From Bacteroidales bacterium (GTDB lineage Bacteria > Bacteroidota > Bacteroidia > Bacteroidales > WCHB1-69), in NCBI GenBank assembly GCA_031264975.1, contig JAISDH010000195.1:1-6554 (forward strand): a stretch of DNA of 6,554 bases. The letters run 5' to 3'. The first letter of the stretch is position 1. Each line of letters starts with the position of its first letter. Both the position numbers and the translations under genes were made by a program. Shown here one piece after another: positions 1-5,675 of the stretch. Below the pieces are notes generated by a model that saw nothing but the letters and a program-made list of their open reading frames with translations, did not search any database and was not told the DNA's origin.

Positions 1-17
1 TGTAAGTCGCTTCGCGA

Positions 18-55
18 GGGTATTCTGGATTGCTTCGCTTCGCTCGCAATGACGA
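18..55 (+). repeat. 38-bp dispersed repeat, copy A
   Basis: This 38-bp stretch is identical to positions 254-291. Its core reads GGATTGCTTCGCTTCGCTCG followed by CAATGACGA. A shorter, diverged inverted version lies at 171-201. The CGTCATTGCGAG core is a recognisable dispersed bacterial repeat, but the exact family cannot be named without a search. Copy A may be one end of a second inverted-repeat element whose other end lies before the window. Confidence 0.8.
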
Positions 56-63
56 ACGAGCGA

Positions 64-116
64 GAAGGGTGAATGGACGAAAGGGTGAATGGGCGAAAGG
101 GCGAATGTGCGAAAGG
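64..116. repeat. 16-bp minisatellite, about 3.3 units
   Basis: The stretch consists of successive units of the form GAAAGGGTGAATGGGC: a 15-bp first unit (64-78), two 16-bp units (79-94 and 95-110), and a partial GAAAGG (111-116). The units differ at only a few positions. The period is not a multiple of three, so this is not a coding repeat. It lies between the two dispersed-repeat structures. No function is evident, and slippage-prone length variation would be expected. Confidence 0.75.
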
Positions 117-170
117 AAAATAACGCTTACATGTTCACTTGTCTACACGTTTACTGACAACACAACCCAG

Positions 171-291
171 TCGTCATTGCGAGGCACGAAGCAATCCAGG
201 AGAATGAAACATAAAATGGCATATAAAGATAATGGTTGTATGTCGATTTGTACGGGTATTCTGGATTGCTTCGCTTCGCTCGCAATGACGA
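171..291. repeat. 121-bp inverted-repeat (MITE-like or REP-like) element
   Basis: The two ends are complementary. Positions 171-183 (TCGTCATTGCGAG) pair perfectly with 279-291, and 187-199 pair perfectly with 261-273. A small asymmetric internal loop (184-186 against 274-278) separates these two 13-bp stems, and 61 nt are enclosed between the arms. The right arm is part of a 38-bp copy identical to 18-55. This resembles a non-autonomous mobile or palindromic element. No flanking target-site duplication is visible and no transposase is encoded, so mobility is inferred. If transcribed it would fold into a long hairpin. Confidence 0.7.
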
Positions 292-346
292 TGTGAGGGA
301 CTTTTTGGACGCTCTCTATACAATAATGCACAATTGGGAGTGCGTA

Positions 347-393
347 AGCCTTTAGTCGGCTTTAGCCGACAGTAAACCCTTCGCCTGAAGGCT
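347..393. repeat. Cluster of short perfect hairpins
   Basis: GTCGGCT (355-361) and AGCCGAC (364-370) form a tight hairpin. CCTTC (378-382) and GAAGG (387-391) form a second with a 4-nt loop. AGCCTT (347-352) is complementary to AAGGCT (388-393), so the cluster can also close as one larger structure that competes with the second hairpin. No run of T follows on either strand, so it is a poor candidate for an intrinsic terminator. It may still protect the 3' end of the protease transcript, or it may be another intergenic palindromic repeat. Confidence 0.5.
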
Positions 394-485
394 AAGGTAG
401 TTTAACCTGCGTCATCTGCGTGCTGTTCTTGGCTTGCCTGCTTGTTGCCTGTTGCTTGTTGCGTGCTGCCTTTTCTAATTTATGG

Positions 486-2384
486 TTAATTTTTAATCCA
501 TTTTTTTACCCAACTCTCTTTTCCGTTGGAGAACTTCAAGATATAATATCCTGCTGAAAAAGATTTCGTATCAAGCGTGTTAACCCCTGAATAAATAGAT
601 TGTTTTTGCAGTTGTCTTCCTGATATATCGTATAATTCAAGCGTAATGGGACGGGAATCTGCCTGTACGGAAATATAAACGACGTCAGTACCCGGATTAG
701 GGAAAAGGGTAAGTTGTGTTTTTTCTGTTTCAAAATGAAAAAGGCTTGCTGTTTCCAATGCTTTGAGTACGGCTTGGTATGCATTTACTTTTCCATAGCC
801 GAAACGTTCTGCTCCCTGTCTTTGGGTATATTCGTCGGAGTAGGCTGTTTGAATGAGAATTTCCTTTACCTGTGCAGGCGTTAAATTCGGATTAGCCTGC
901 AGTACCAATGCCGCCACTCCGGCAACAAAAGGAGAAGACATGGATGTGCCGGACAGTCTAATAAAATTATAGGCTCTCCCTTGAAAGTTAATGCTTCTAA
1001 CCACGCTGAGCCTGTCTATTTCCGGTTGCGTAAAACTGGATACTGAAGCAATTACCTGATAACCAGGAGCTGAAATTTCGGGTTTTACTCTTTGGTCAAT
1101 CGTAGGTCCATAGCTTGAGAAATAGGCGATATCTCCTTCTGTTTCCCTACCTGCCGCGTTTTTAACTTTTGACCTATGGGCGGCAACTGAAATCACACAA
1201 TCAACATGAGCAGGCGCTCCGATGCCATAATGCGCATCACCCGAAGAGAACCCCTCTATATTGTTGCTTACAAAATCACCGCCCCAATTCCCTACGCCAT
1301 TGGATAATTCTATTAGGTTCCACGCATGAAAGTCCCCGCTGTCGGAAACTACAATTAAAGCGCTTTGGTATTGATTGGATTTTATTCTAAACCTCGCTTG
1401 AGGACGATTGTTATACTGATTGGATTTCTCTATGAAGGCATTATAAAAAACAGTATCTGATGAATTGATTATAAGAAAGGTATCAATATAATGGTTGTCT
1501 GTCTCTGTATGGTAGAAAGGAGACATTGCAATGGGTTCGTTATTGGAATTTAGCATTTGAAGTCCGAACGAGAAAGCCGTATTTGGAGAACTAAGCATTG
1601 AAACCGATTGTCCCCATTGAGCGTCGCCACCATTTCCGGCAAAAGAAATCAAGGATTTCAGCGTATCATTTTCAGGAGAAAAGGTGTGCGGCAAGTGAAA
1701 AAACACATCTCCGTTATTTCCTGCGCTGCTTACAAAGACAACGCCAAGAGAAGAAAGAGAATCAATCATTTGTGCTACCCGACCTGTTCCGTCCATGTTG
1801 TCCACATAATATAACCCCCAACTCATATTAACGACAAGTCTTTTTTGTTCTATCTGTGCAACCTTGTACATCCACAAGAAAGCGTCAAGAATGGCTTGTT
1901 CGCTTACCGAAATGGTAACAAAAAGTAAATTTGCTTCATAAGCCACCCCTCGATATGGCGTTTCTGCGCCGGAACCTGCCGCAATAGACGCAACATGCGT
2001 ACCGTGATAACCATATCCATATACGTTGGAAGTATCGCATTGGGCTTGGAGAAGGGCGTCTTTTCCTGTTAATTCCGTACCATAATTAAATCCTTCAGGC
2101 GCCGGTCCTGCATTTCGATATTGGTCCCATGCCCGCAATATTCTGTAATCAGTCAGGGTTGTATCATAAAAGACAGGATTCGTATAATCAAATCCCCAAT
2201 CGGTAAAACCAATAATGATATCTTTACCTGTAAACCCTTTTACCATATCAATTCCGCTCCACACGCTATCGACACGTCCGTCAGTAACAGCTTGATATAA
2301 GTTTTGCATCTGAATGCCCCATTGTTGCCCCCTCATGTTTAAGGAGATTGTTATCAGTATAAATAGTGAAATTGTTCTTTTCAT
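486..2384 (-). CDS. Secreted S8 (subtilisin-like) serine protease with T9SS sorting domain
   Basis: A complete 632-residue protein. It starts with a Sec signal peptide (MKRTISLFILITISLNMRG, cleavage near residue 19-20). A peptidase S8 domain covers about 45-540. Its catalytic residues are visible: Asp62 in TDWGFD, His127 in HGTHVAS, the oxyanion Asn223 in SSAGNNG and Ser481 in SGTSMSSPFVAG. About 257 residues separate Asn223 from Ser481, against about 65 in subtilisin BPN', so a large insertion (roughly 235-385) sits inside the catalytic domain. The last 75 residues (from about 557, LFPNPG, through LYDISGR to GYYILKF and a Lys-rich end) are a type A T9SS C-terminal sorting domain. The protein should therefore cross the outer membrane and be released or anchored at the surface. 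The Asp motif is unlike the usual DTG but all key residues are present, so it is probably active. Its substrate is unknown. It stands alone, with repeat-rich spacers on both sides, and appears visibly more GC-rich than the genes to its right. Confidence 0.93.
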   Translation of the reverse strand: MKRTISLFILITISLNMRGQQWGIQMQNLYQAVTDGRVDSVWSGIDMVKGFTGKDIIIGFTDWGFDYTNPVFYDTTLTDYRILRAWDQYRNAGPAPEGFNYGTELTGKDALLQAQCDTSNVYGYGYHGTHVASIAAGSGAETPYRGVAYEANLLFVTISVSEQAILDAFLWMYKVAQIEQKRLVVNMSWGLYYVDNMDGTGRVAQMIDSLSSLGVVFVSSAGNNGDVFFHLPHTFSPENDTLKSLISFAGNGGDAQWGQSVSMLSSPNTAFSFGLQMLNSNNEPIAMSPFYHTETDNHYIDTFLIINSSDTVFYNAFIEKSNQYNNRPQARFRIKSNQYQSALIVVSDSGDFHAWNLIELSNGVGNWGGDFVSNNIEGFSSGDAHYGIGAPAHVDCVISVAAHRSKVKNAAGRETEGDIAYFSSYGPTIDQRVKPEISAPGYQVIASVSSFTQPEIDRLSVVRSINFQGRAYNFIRLSGTSMSSPFVAGVAALVLQANPNLTPAQVKEILIQTAYSDEYTQRQGAERFGYGKVNAYQAVLKALETASLFHFETEKTQLTLFPNPGTDVVYISVQADSRPITLELYDISGRQLQKQSIYSGVNTLDTKSFSAGYYILKFSNGKESWVKKWIKN

Positions 2385-2650
2385 TTATTTGATATTTTAA
2401 TGTTCAATGAATATTTAATTTTGTAAATAATATTTTAGTACATAACGAAAGTGCAAAGGTACCTAATTAATTTCAATATTTGGAGCAAAACTTTGCTGAA
2501 GGAAAAAAATAATCTTGTATAAGTTTTTTTGAGCGTCTTTATTTGTATTATATAATTTGTATCATATTATAAGGATTAATGTCTGTTTCGAGAAATAATA
2601 CTTTGTACGATCTGGTTTTGTACATTGTGTACAGTATAAATTAGCGTTTC
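2385..2650. other. AT-rich spacer upstream of the protease
   Basis: The segment next to the protease start carries its leader and -7 box. The rest (about 2490-2650) is very AT-rich, with imperfect AT palindromes near 2546-2572 and two close TGTACA-like motifs near 2619-2633. No open frame of note and no clear promoter on the plus strand were seen. Confidence 0.5.
2454..2461 (-). promoter_or_regulatory. Bacteroidota-type -7 box for the S8 protease gene
   Basis: Read on the minus strand this is TACCTTTG followed by CA, a perfect match to the TAnnTTTG consensus of the Bacteroidota primary sigma factor. It lies about 70 nt before the start codon, leaving a leader of roughly 60 nt. The -33 partner is not ideal: a TTG at 2474-2476 is too close, and TTTTG at 2486-2490 leaves a spacer of 24 nt. 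The box is convincing, but promoter activity is inferred. Confidence 0.55.
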
Positions 2651-2880
2651 AGCATCCCGTTAGGGATGCTTCTCTCGGTAGAAAAACATGTCGTATAGCG
2701 TAGTTATATTTCTGACGCCGGAAGGCGTCAAATATGAGTAACCCCGAGCAAGCCGAAGGCGTAGCTCGGGGACAGAGCATATACTTCTCCTTCTCAACTC
2801 CGAATGGAGTTGAACTACTTAGCAGTTCCGATAAAGAAGACATATTTCTACCCCGAGCTGCACTCCGCTTGCGCGAAGTT
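2651..2880. repeat. Chain of perfect stem-loops, probable palindromic mosaic repeat
   Basis: Four perfect hairpins follow one another. AGCATCCC pairs with GGGATGCT (2651-2670, loop GTTA). TGACGCC pairs with GGCGTCA (2713-2730, loop GGAA). CCCCGAGC pairs with GCTCGGGG (2742-2771), enclosing a small GCC/GGC inner stem. TCAACTCC pairs with GGAGTTGA (2794-2813, loop GAAT). The linker GGTAGAAAAACATGTC (2677-2692) has an inverted, slightly shorter counterpart at 2839-2852, and ACCCCGAGC at 2741-2749 recurs at 2850-2858 without its right arm. Overlapping open frames on both strands merely translate this repeat. It resembles intergenic palindromic mosaic repeats of Bacteroidota. The right boundary is uncertain and may lie further on. 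Confidence 0.7.
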
Positions 2881-3503
2881 ACCCACATTGAATGCCTTCC
2901 TGCGTTCCTTAAGATAACGATATTGTGCGTTGGCTACCGAAAGAAAATACTAACGGATTGCCGAACATATATGTGTACGCCAAAAGCGTTTCCTTCTCAC
3001 AATTTTATCCCGTGCGAAATATAAAAATTGCCTTTGAAATGCCTTCGCCAGCCTATGTTTGCGTTTTTTACGGTTAATTCTTTTTTGAAGTCGATGAAAA
3101 AAATATGATTGTCCGGTAAAAAAATAGAAGAGCGAATAATAATATAGTTACCCACTTATCTTCGTAAATTAAAAAATGAAGAGATAGTGTTTGACTTACA
3201 GCTATTTATCGTTCAAAACAGCTATTCTCCGATTTTGTCGGACAACAGCGATTTTTATCTACCAATGGAGAGAATAATTGATGATTTATTGATGGATTTT
3301 TCAACAAATGGAAAAGAAATCATACAAATCAGAGTAATTTTTGTGAGCAACTCGAAAAAAACGGAACAAGCGTATTTATTTATTATGCTGTAAATCAATT
3401 GTCTAATTTTTCACTCAGATTTGCTTGTTTTAAAAAAAACAATTTTTTATTCACTGTAAACCAAATAGATATAAAAAAATAATGAAGTTTTTTTCTTTTT
3501 TTA
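2881..3503. other. Gene-free AT-rich spacer before the HU gene
   Basis: No gene is recognised. Positions 2881-3060 may be an extension or decayed part of the neighbouring repeat, but no internal repeat was found to prove it. A frame at 3187-3393 stays open for 68 residues from a GTG (SDNSDFYLPM, FSTNGKEIIQIRVIFVSNS) but matches no family I know. It is discussed as a doubtful relic and not annotated as a gene. A weak AT-only hairpin (TTGTTTT with AAAACAA, 3425-3442) is followed by six T, which might act as a feeble terminator. Confidence 0.45.
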
Positions 3504-3507
3504 TATC

Positions 3508-3535
3508 TTTGATATTCAAAATAATTGTACATTTG
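3508..3535 (+). promoter_or_regulatory. Probable promoter of the HU gene
   Basis: TACATTTG (3528-3535) followed by CA is a perfect TAnnTTTG -7 box. A TTTG at 3508-3511 could serve as the -33 element with a 16-nt spacer, slightly short of the usual range. An alternative -7 match, TATCTTTG at 3504-3511, overlaps that upstream element but lacks an obvious partner of its own. Use of the downstream box gives a leader of about 75 nt before the HU start codon. The leader is A/T-rich and has no Shine-Dalgarno sequence. Confidence 0.55.
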
Positions 3536-3616
3536 CAGCTCTTTATACATTGCTAGTATAGAGGGTAACTATTAAACGAATTTATTAATTATTTATCAAA
3601 AAAAAGTAATTGGAAC

Positions 3617-3901
3617 ATGACAAAAGCAGATTTAGTGGCAGAAATAGCCAGCAAAACAGGCATTGACAAAACAGCTGTTCAGGTTGTAGTAGAATCATTC
3701 ATGGTAACCGTCAAAGATTCTTTATTAAATAAAGAGAATATCTATTTGAGAGGTTTCGGTAGTTTTATTATTAAGGAAAGAGCGAAAAAGACCGGTAGAA
3801 ATATTTCAAAAAATACTACCATTCTTATACCCGCTCATAAAATACCTGCATTCAAGCCTGCGAAATCTTTTTCCTCTATGATTAAAACAACTGTAAAATA
3901 G
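3617..3901 (+). CDS. hup: HU/IHF-family DNA-binding protein
   Basis: A 94-residue protein of normal family length. The N-terminal helices (MTKADLVAEIASKTGIDKTA, about 1-40) form the dimerisation body. RGFGSF at 45-50 is the family hallmark leading into the DNA-binding beta arm. The arm carries GRN (60-62) and returns through IPAFKPAKSF (76-85). HU dimers bend and compact DNA in the nucleoid. At position 63, where most HU proteins have the DNA-intercalating proline (GRNP), this one has Ile in RNISKNTT. That variant is, to my knowledge, common in Bacteroidota HU proteins, so it is likely a lineage trait and not damage. The start ATG follows an A-rich tract (AAAAAAAGTAATTGGAAC), as expected in this phylum. 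The next gene begins 13 nt after the stop codon, so the two are probably co-transcribed. Confidence 0.95.
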   Translation: MTKADLVAEIASKTGIDKTAVQVVVESFMVTVKDSLLNKENIYLRGFGSFIIKERAKKTGRNISKNTTILIPAHKIPAFKPAKSFSSMIKTTVK

Positions 3902-3914
3902 TAAAGGGTAGATT

Positions 3915-4004
3915 ATGCCAAGTGGAAAAAAGAGAAAAAGACATAAAATGGCTACTCACAAAAGGAAAAAACGCTTGCGCAAGAATAGGCACAAAAAGAA
4001 ATAA
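3915..4004 (+). CDS. 29-residue ultra-basic protein, AURKAIP1/COX24 (mS38/bS22-like) family
   Basis: A very short frame beginning MPSGKKRKRHKMATH and ending NRHKKK. Of its 29 residues, 11 are Lys, 6 Arg and 3 His, with no acidic residue. This composition and the KKRKRHKMxTHKRKKRLRKNRHKKK-type pattern fit the small bacterial proteins annotated with the AURKAIP1/COX24 domain. Their relatives are mitochondrial ribosomal protein mS38 and mycobacterial bS22, which bind rRNA in the small subunit. I infer a ribosome-associated role here. It starts 13 nt after the HU stop and is followed directly by a strong terminator, so HU and this gene form one transcription unit. It falls below common gene-calling cut-offs and may be missed in automatic annotation. 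The family assignment is from memory of the pattern, not from a search. Confidence 0.85.
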   Translation: MPSGKKRKRHKMATHKRKKRLRKNRHKKK

Positions 4005-4028
4005 CCTTTTGTGAACACACACAATCAT

Positions 4029-4071
4029 AAAAACTAAATTACATAGAATAAAAATATGTAATTTAGTTTTT
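4029..4071 (+). terminator. Intrinsic terminator after the 29-residue gene
   Basis: AAAAACTAAATTACATA (4029-4045) is perfectly complementary to 4055-4071, a 17-bp stem with a 9-nt A-rich loop, ending in a T run (4066-4072). Because the left arm begins with five A, the structure has a T tail on both strands and could work in either direction. The stem is AT-rich, so its strength comes from length. It separates HU and the small protein from the RNase G operon. Confidence 0.8.
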
Positions 4072-4108
4072 TATATATTTATTTGTAAACTAATAATACC
4101 GCTAATTT

Positions 4109-5671
4109 GTGAGGAAGGAACTATATATAGATACATATGAAAATGAGGTAAAGGTAGCTCTATTGGAAGAAAAATCTTTGGTAGAGCTTCATACGGAGAA
4201 AAAATCTGATGATTTCCATGTAGGAGATATTTTTATTGGTCGTGTGAAAAAAATTATTCCGGGACTGAATGCTGCATTTATTAGCATTGGGCATGAAAAA
4301 GACGCCTTTCTACATTACTTGGATTTAGGGACGAACATACTTACATTTAATAAATATGTAAAGAATCGTTTAGCCGGATCGATACAAAATTCATCTCTTG
4401 CAAAAATAAAGACAGAAGAGACTATTTCAAAAAATGGAAAGATAAAAGATGTACTTGCTATCAATCAATTAATTCTTGTTCAAATTGCGAAGGAGGCAAT
4501 ATCCACGAAAGGACCTCGTCTGTCGGGAGAAATTGCCCTTGCAGGACGATATGTTGTGTTGGTGCCTTTTACGGATAAAGTGATGGTTTCTCAGAAAATC
4601 ACCGCTACGGAAGAAAGAGACAGACTGCGTAAAGCAATCTATAGTATTAAGCCTAAAAATATAGGCATTATTGTTAGAACAGTTGCCAAAGGTCAACATG
4701 TTAATGCGATACAGGCTGATATGCAAATATTACTGAACAAATGGGGCGAAGTAGTTGCAAACATTAATGGAAATAAATTTCCAAAAAAAGTTATCAGTGA
4801 ATTAGATAAAGTATCGGCTTTACTTCGGGATATTCTCAATGATACTTTCGATGCTATTTATGTAAATAATTCATACTACGCAGATATTCGGTCTTATATA
4901 CAACAAATAGCGCCGGACAAAATTGATATTGTAAAATTATACAGAGGAAAAGTACCTCTCTTTGAACATTATGATATAGACAAGCAAATAAAAAGTTCTT
5001 TCGGTAAAAGTGTTTCAATCAAAGGAGGAGTATATATCGTGATTGAACACACGGAAGCGTTGCATGTGATAGACGTTAATAGCGGGCATCGCGTAAATTC
5101 AAATAAAACGCAAGAAGTAAATGCTATGGAAGTAAATATGCATGCCGCTGTTGAAATTGCCCGTCAATTACGATTGAGGGACATGGGAGGAATTATTGTC
5201 ATTGATTTTATTGATATGCAGAAAGCAGAACACCGTAAGGAATTGTTTAATTGCATTACTGCCGAAATGCAGAAAGATAAAGCTCGACATACTATTTTAC
5301 CGCCTAATAAATTTGGCTTAGTGCAAATTACCCGTCAACGAGTACGTCCGGAAGTCTTTATTGACGTCAAGGAAGTGTGTCCTTCCTGCAATGGAACAGG
5401 AACAGTACGTCCTCCATTTTTAATTATTGACGATATTGATAACAATTTATTATTGTTGGTAAAAACACAAAAAGAAAAAAATCTTATCCTCGCGTTACAT
5501 CCGTTTTTATATTCCTATTTAACCAGACGGTTTTATCGTATAAAATGGATGCTAAAATATAAATGCTATATTCGATTTCAGGAAAAAAAATCTTTCCAAT
5601 TATTGGAATATCGATTCTATAGCAAAAAATTGGGAGAAATAAACTTCTGGATTTCCGATAAAAAAAAATAA
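4109..5671 (+). CDS. rng: Ribonuclease G (RNase E/G family endoribonuclease)
   Basis: A 520-residue protein, slightly longer than E. coli RNase G (489) and without the long scaffold of RNase E. Domains in order: an S1 RNA-binding domain split by an insertion (about 38-128, with GRVKKIIPGLNAAFISIG and KDAFLHYLDL); the 5' monophosphate sensor with Arg190-Thr191 in GIIVRT; the DNase I-like catalytic core with metal-binding Asp322 (IDVNSG) and Asp366 (IDFIDM); the Zn-link Cys424 and Cys427 in CPSCNGTG; and a short C-terminal domain. It cuts single-stranded AU-rich RNA, typically in rRNA maturation and mRNA decay, in the cytoplasm. The start is GTG. An in-frame TAA lies 6 nt upstream, so no longer start exists, and the first residues (MRKELYID) fit the family. 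It begins 37 nt after the terminator stem. A near-match to a -7 box (TTTATTTG, 4078-4085) is the only promoter hint. The next gene follows after 4 nt. Confidence 0.95.
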   Translation: MRKELYIDTYENEVKVALLEEKSLVELHTEKKSDDFHVGDIFIGRVKKIIPGLNAAFISIGHEKDAFLHYLDLGTNILTFNKYVKNRLAGSIQNSSLAKIKTEETISKNGKIKDVLAINQLILVQIAKEAISTKGPRLSGEIALAGRYVVLVPFTDKVMVSQKITATEERDRLRKAIYSIKPKNIGIIVRTVAKGQHVNAIQADMQILLNKWGEVVANINGNKFPKKVISELDKVSALLRDILNDTFDAIYVNNSYYADIRSYIQQIAPDKIDIVKLYRGKVPLFEHYDIDKQIKSSFGKSVSIKGGVYIVIEHTEALHVIDVNSGHRVNSNKTQEVNAMEVNMHAAVEIARQLRLRDMGGIIVIDFIDMQKAEHRKELFNCITAEMQKDKARHTILPPNKFGLVQITRQRVRPEVFIDVKEVCPSCNGTGTVRPPFLIIDDIDNNLLLLVKTQKEKNLILALHPFLYSYLTRRFYRIKWMLKYKCYIRFQEKKSFQLLEYRFYSKKLGEINFWISDKKK

Positions 5672-5675
5672 GTCT

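Larger units (their letters stand above)
1..485. other. Gene-free, repeat-rich spacer downstream of the S8 protease
   Basis: No open frame here looks like a real protein. The frames that do stay open translate repeat sequence, giving peptides such as SLRGTKQS and LDCFASLAMT that recur as spurious predictions in many genomes. From left to right the stretch holds a 38-bp dispersed repeat, a 16-bp tandem repeat, an inverted-repeat element, a short hairpin cluster and a TTGC-rich low-complexity run at about 430-471. No T-rich terminator was found just past the end of the protease gene, which would read leftward into this region. Confidence 0.75.

Noticed and set aside
171..291. CRISPR-like arrangement of repeats at 18-55, 171-201 and 254-291
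   Set aside because: Only three copies, one inverted and diverged, with unequal spacers and no cas gene. An inverted-repeat element explains it better.
30..296. 88-residue plus-strand frame, and an overlapping minus-strand frame at 143-331
   Set aside because: Both translate the dispersed repeats and the minisatellite. The peptides are the familiar artefacts of the CGTCATTGCGAG repeat, and there is no family match or promoter.
347..393. Terminator for the S8 protease gene
   Set aside because: Hairpins are present but no T run follows on the minus strand, and the distance from the stop codon is about 90 nt.
1598..1831. Plus-strand frames inside the protease gene (also 1169-1390 and 1608-1814)
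   Set aside because: They are antisense shadows of a protein with complete catalytic motifs; composition is not protein-like.
2649..3024. Frames on both strands over the hairpin chain (2649-2888 minus, 2734-3024 plus)
   Set aside because: They run through perfect palindromes, so both strands stay open together. The peptides are repeat-derived and resemble no protein family.
3187..3393. 68-residue frame starting at GTG
   Set aside because: No recognisable domain, no promoter box and no close neighbour in an operon. It is kept only as a possible relic in the findings.
3425..3448. TTGTTTT/AAAACAA hairpin followed by T6 as an intrinsic terminator
   Set aside because: The stem has a single G-C pair and lies in a homopolymer-rich tract where such pairing arises easily; there is no confirmed gene upstream.
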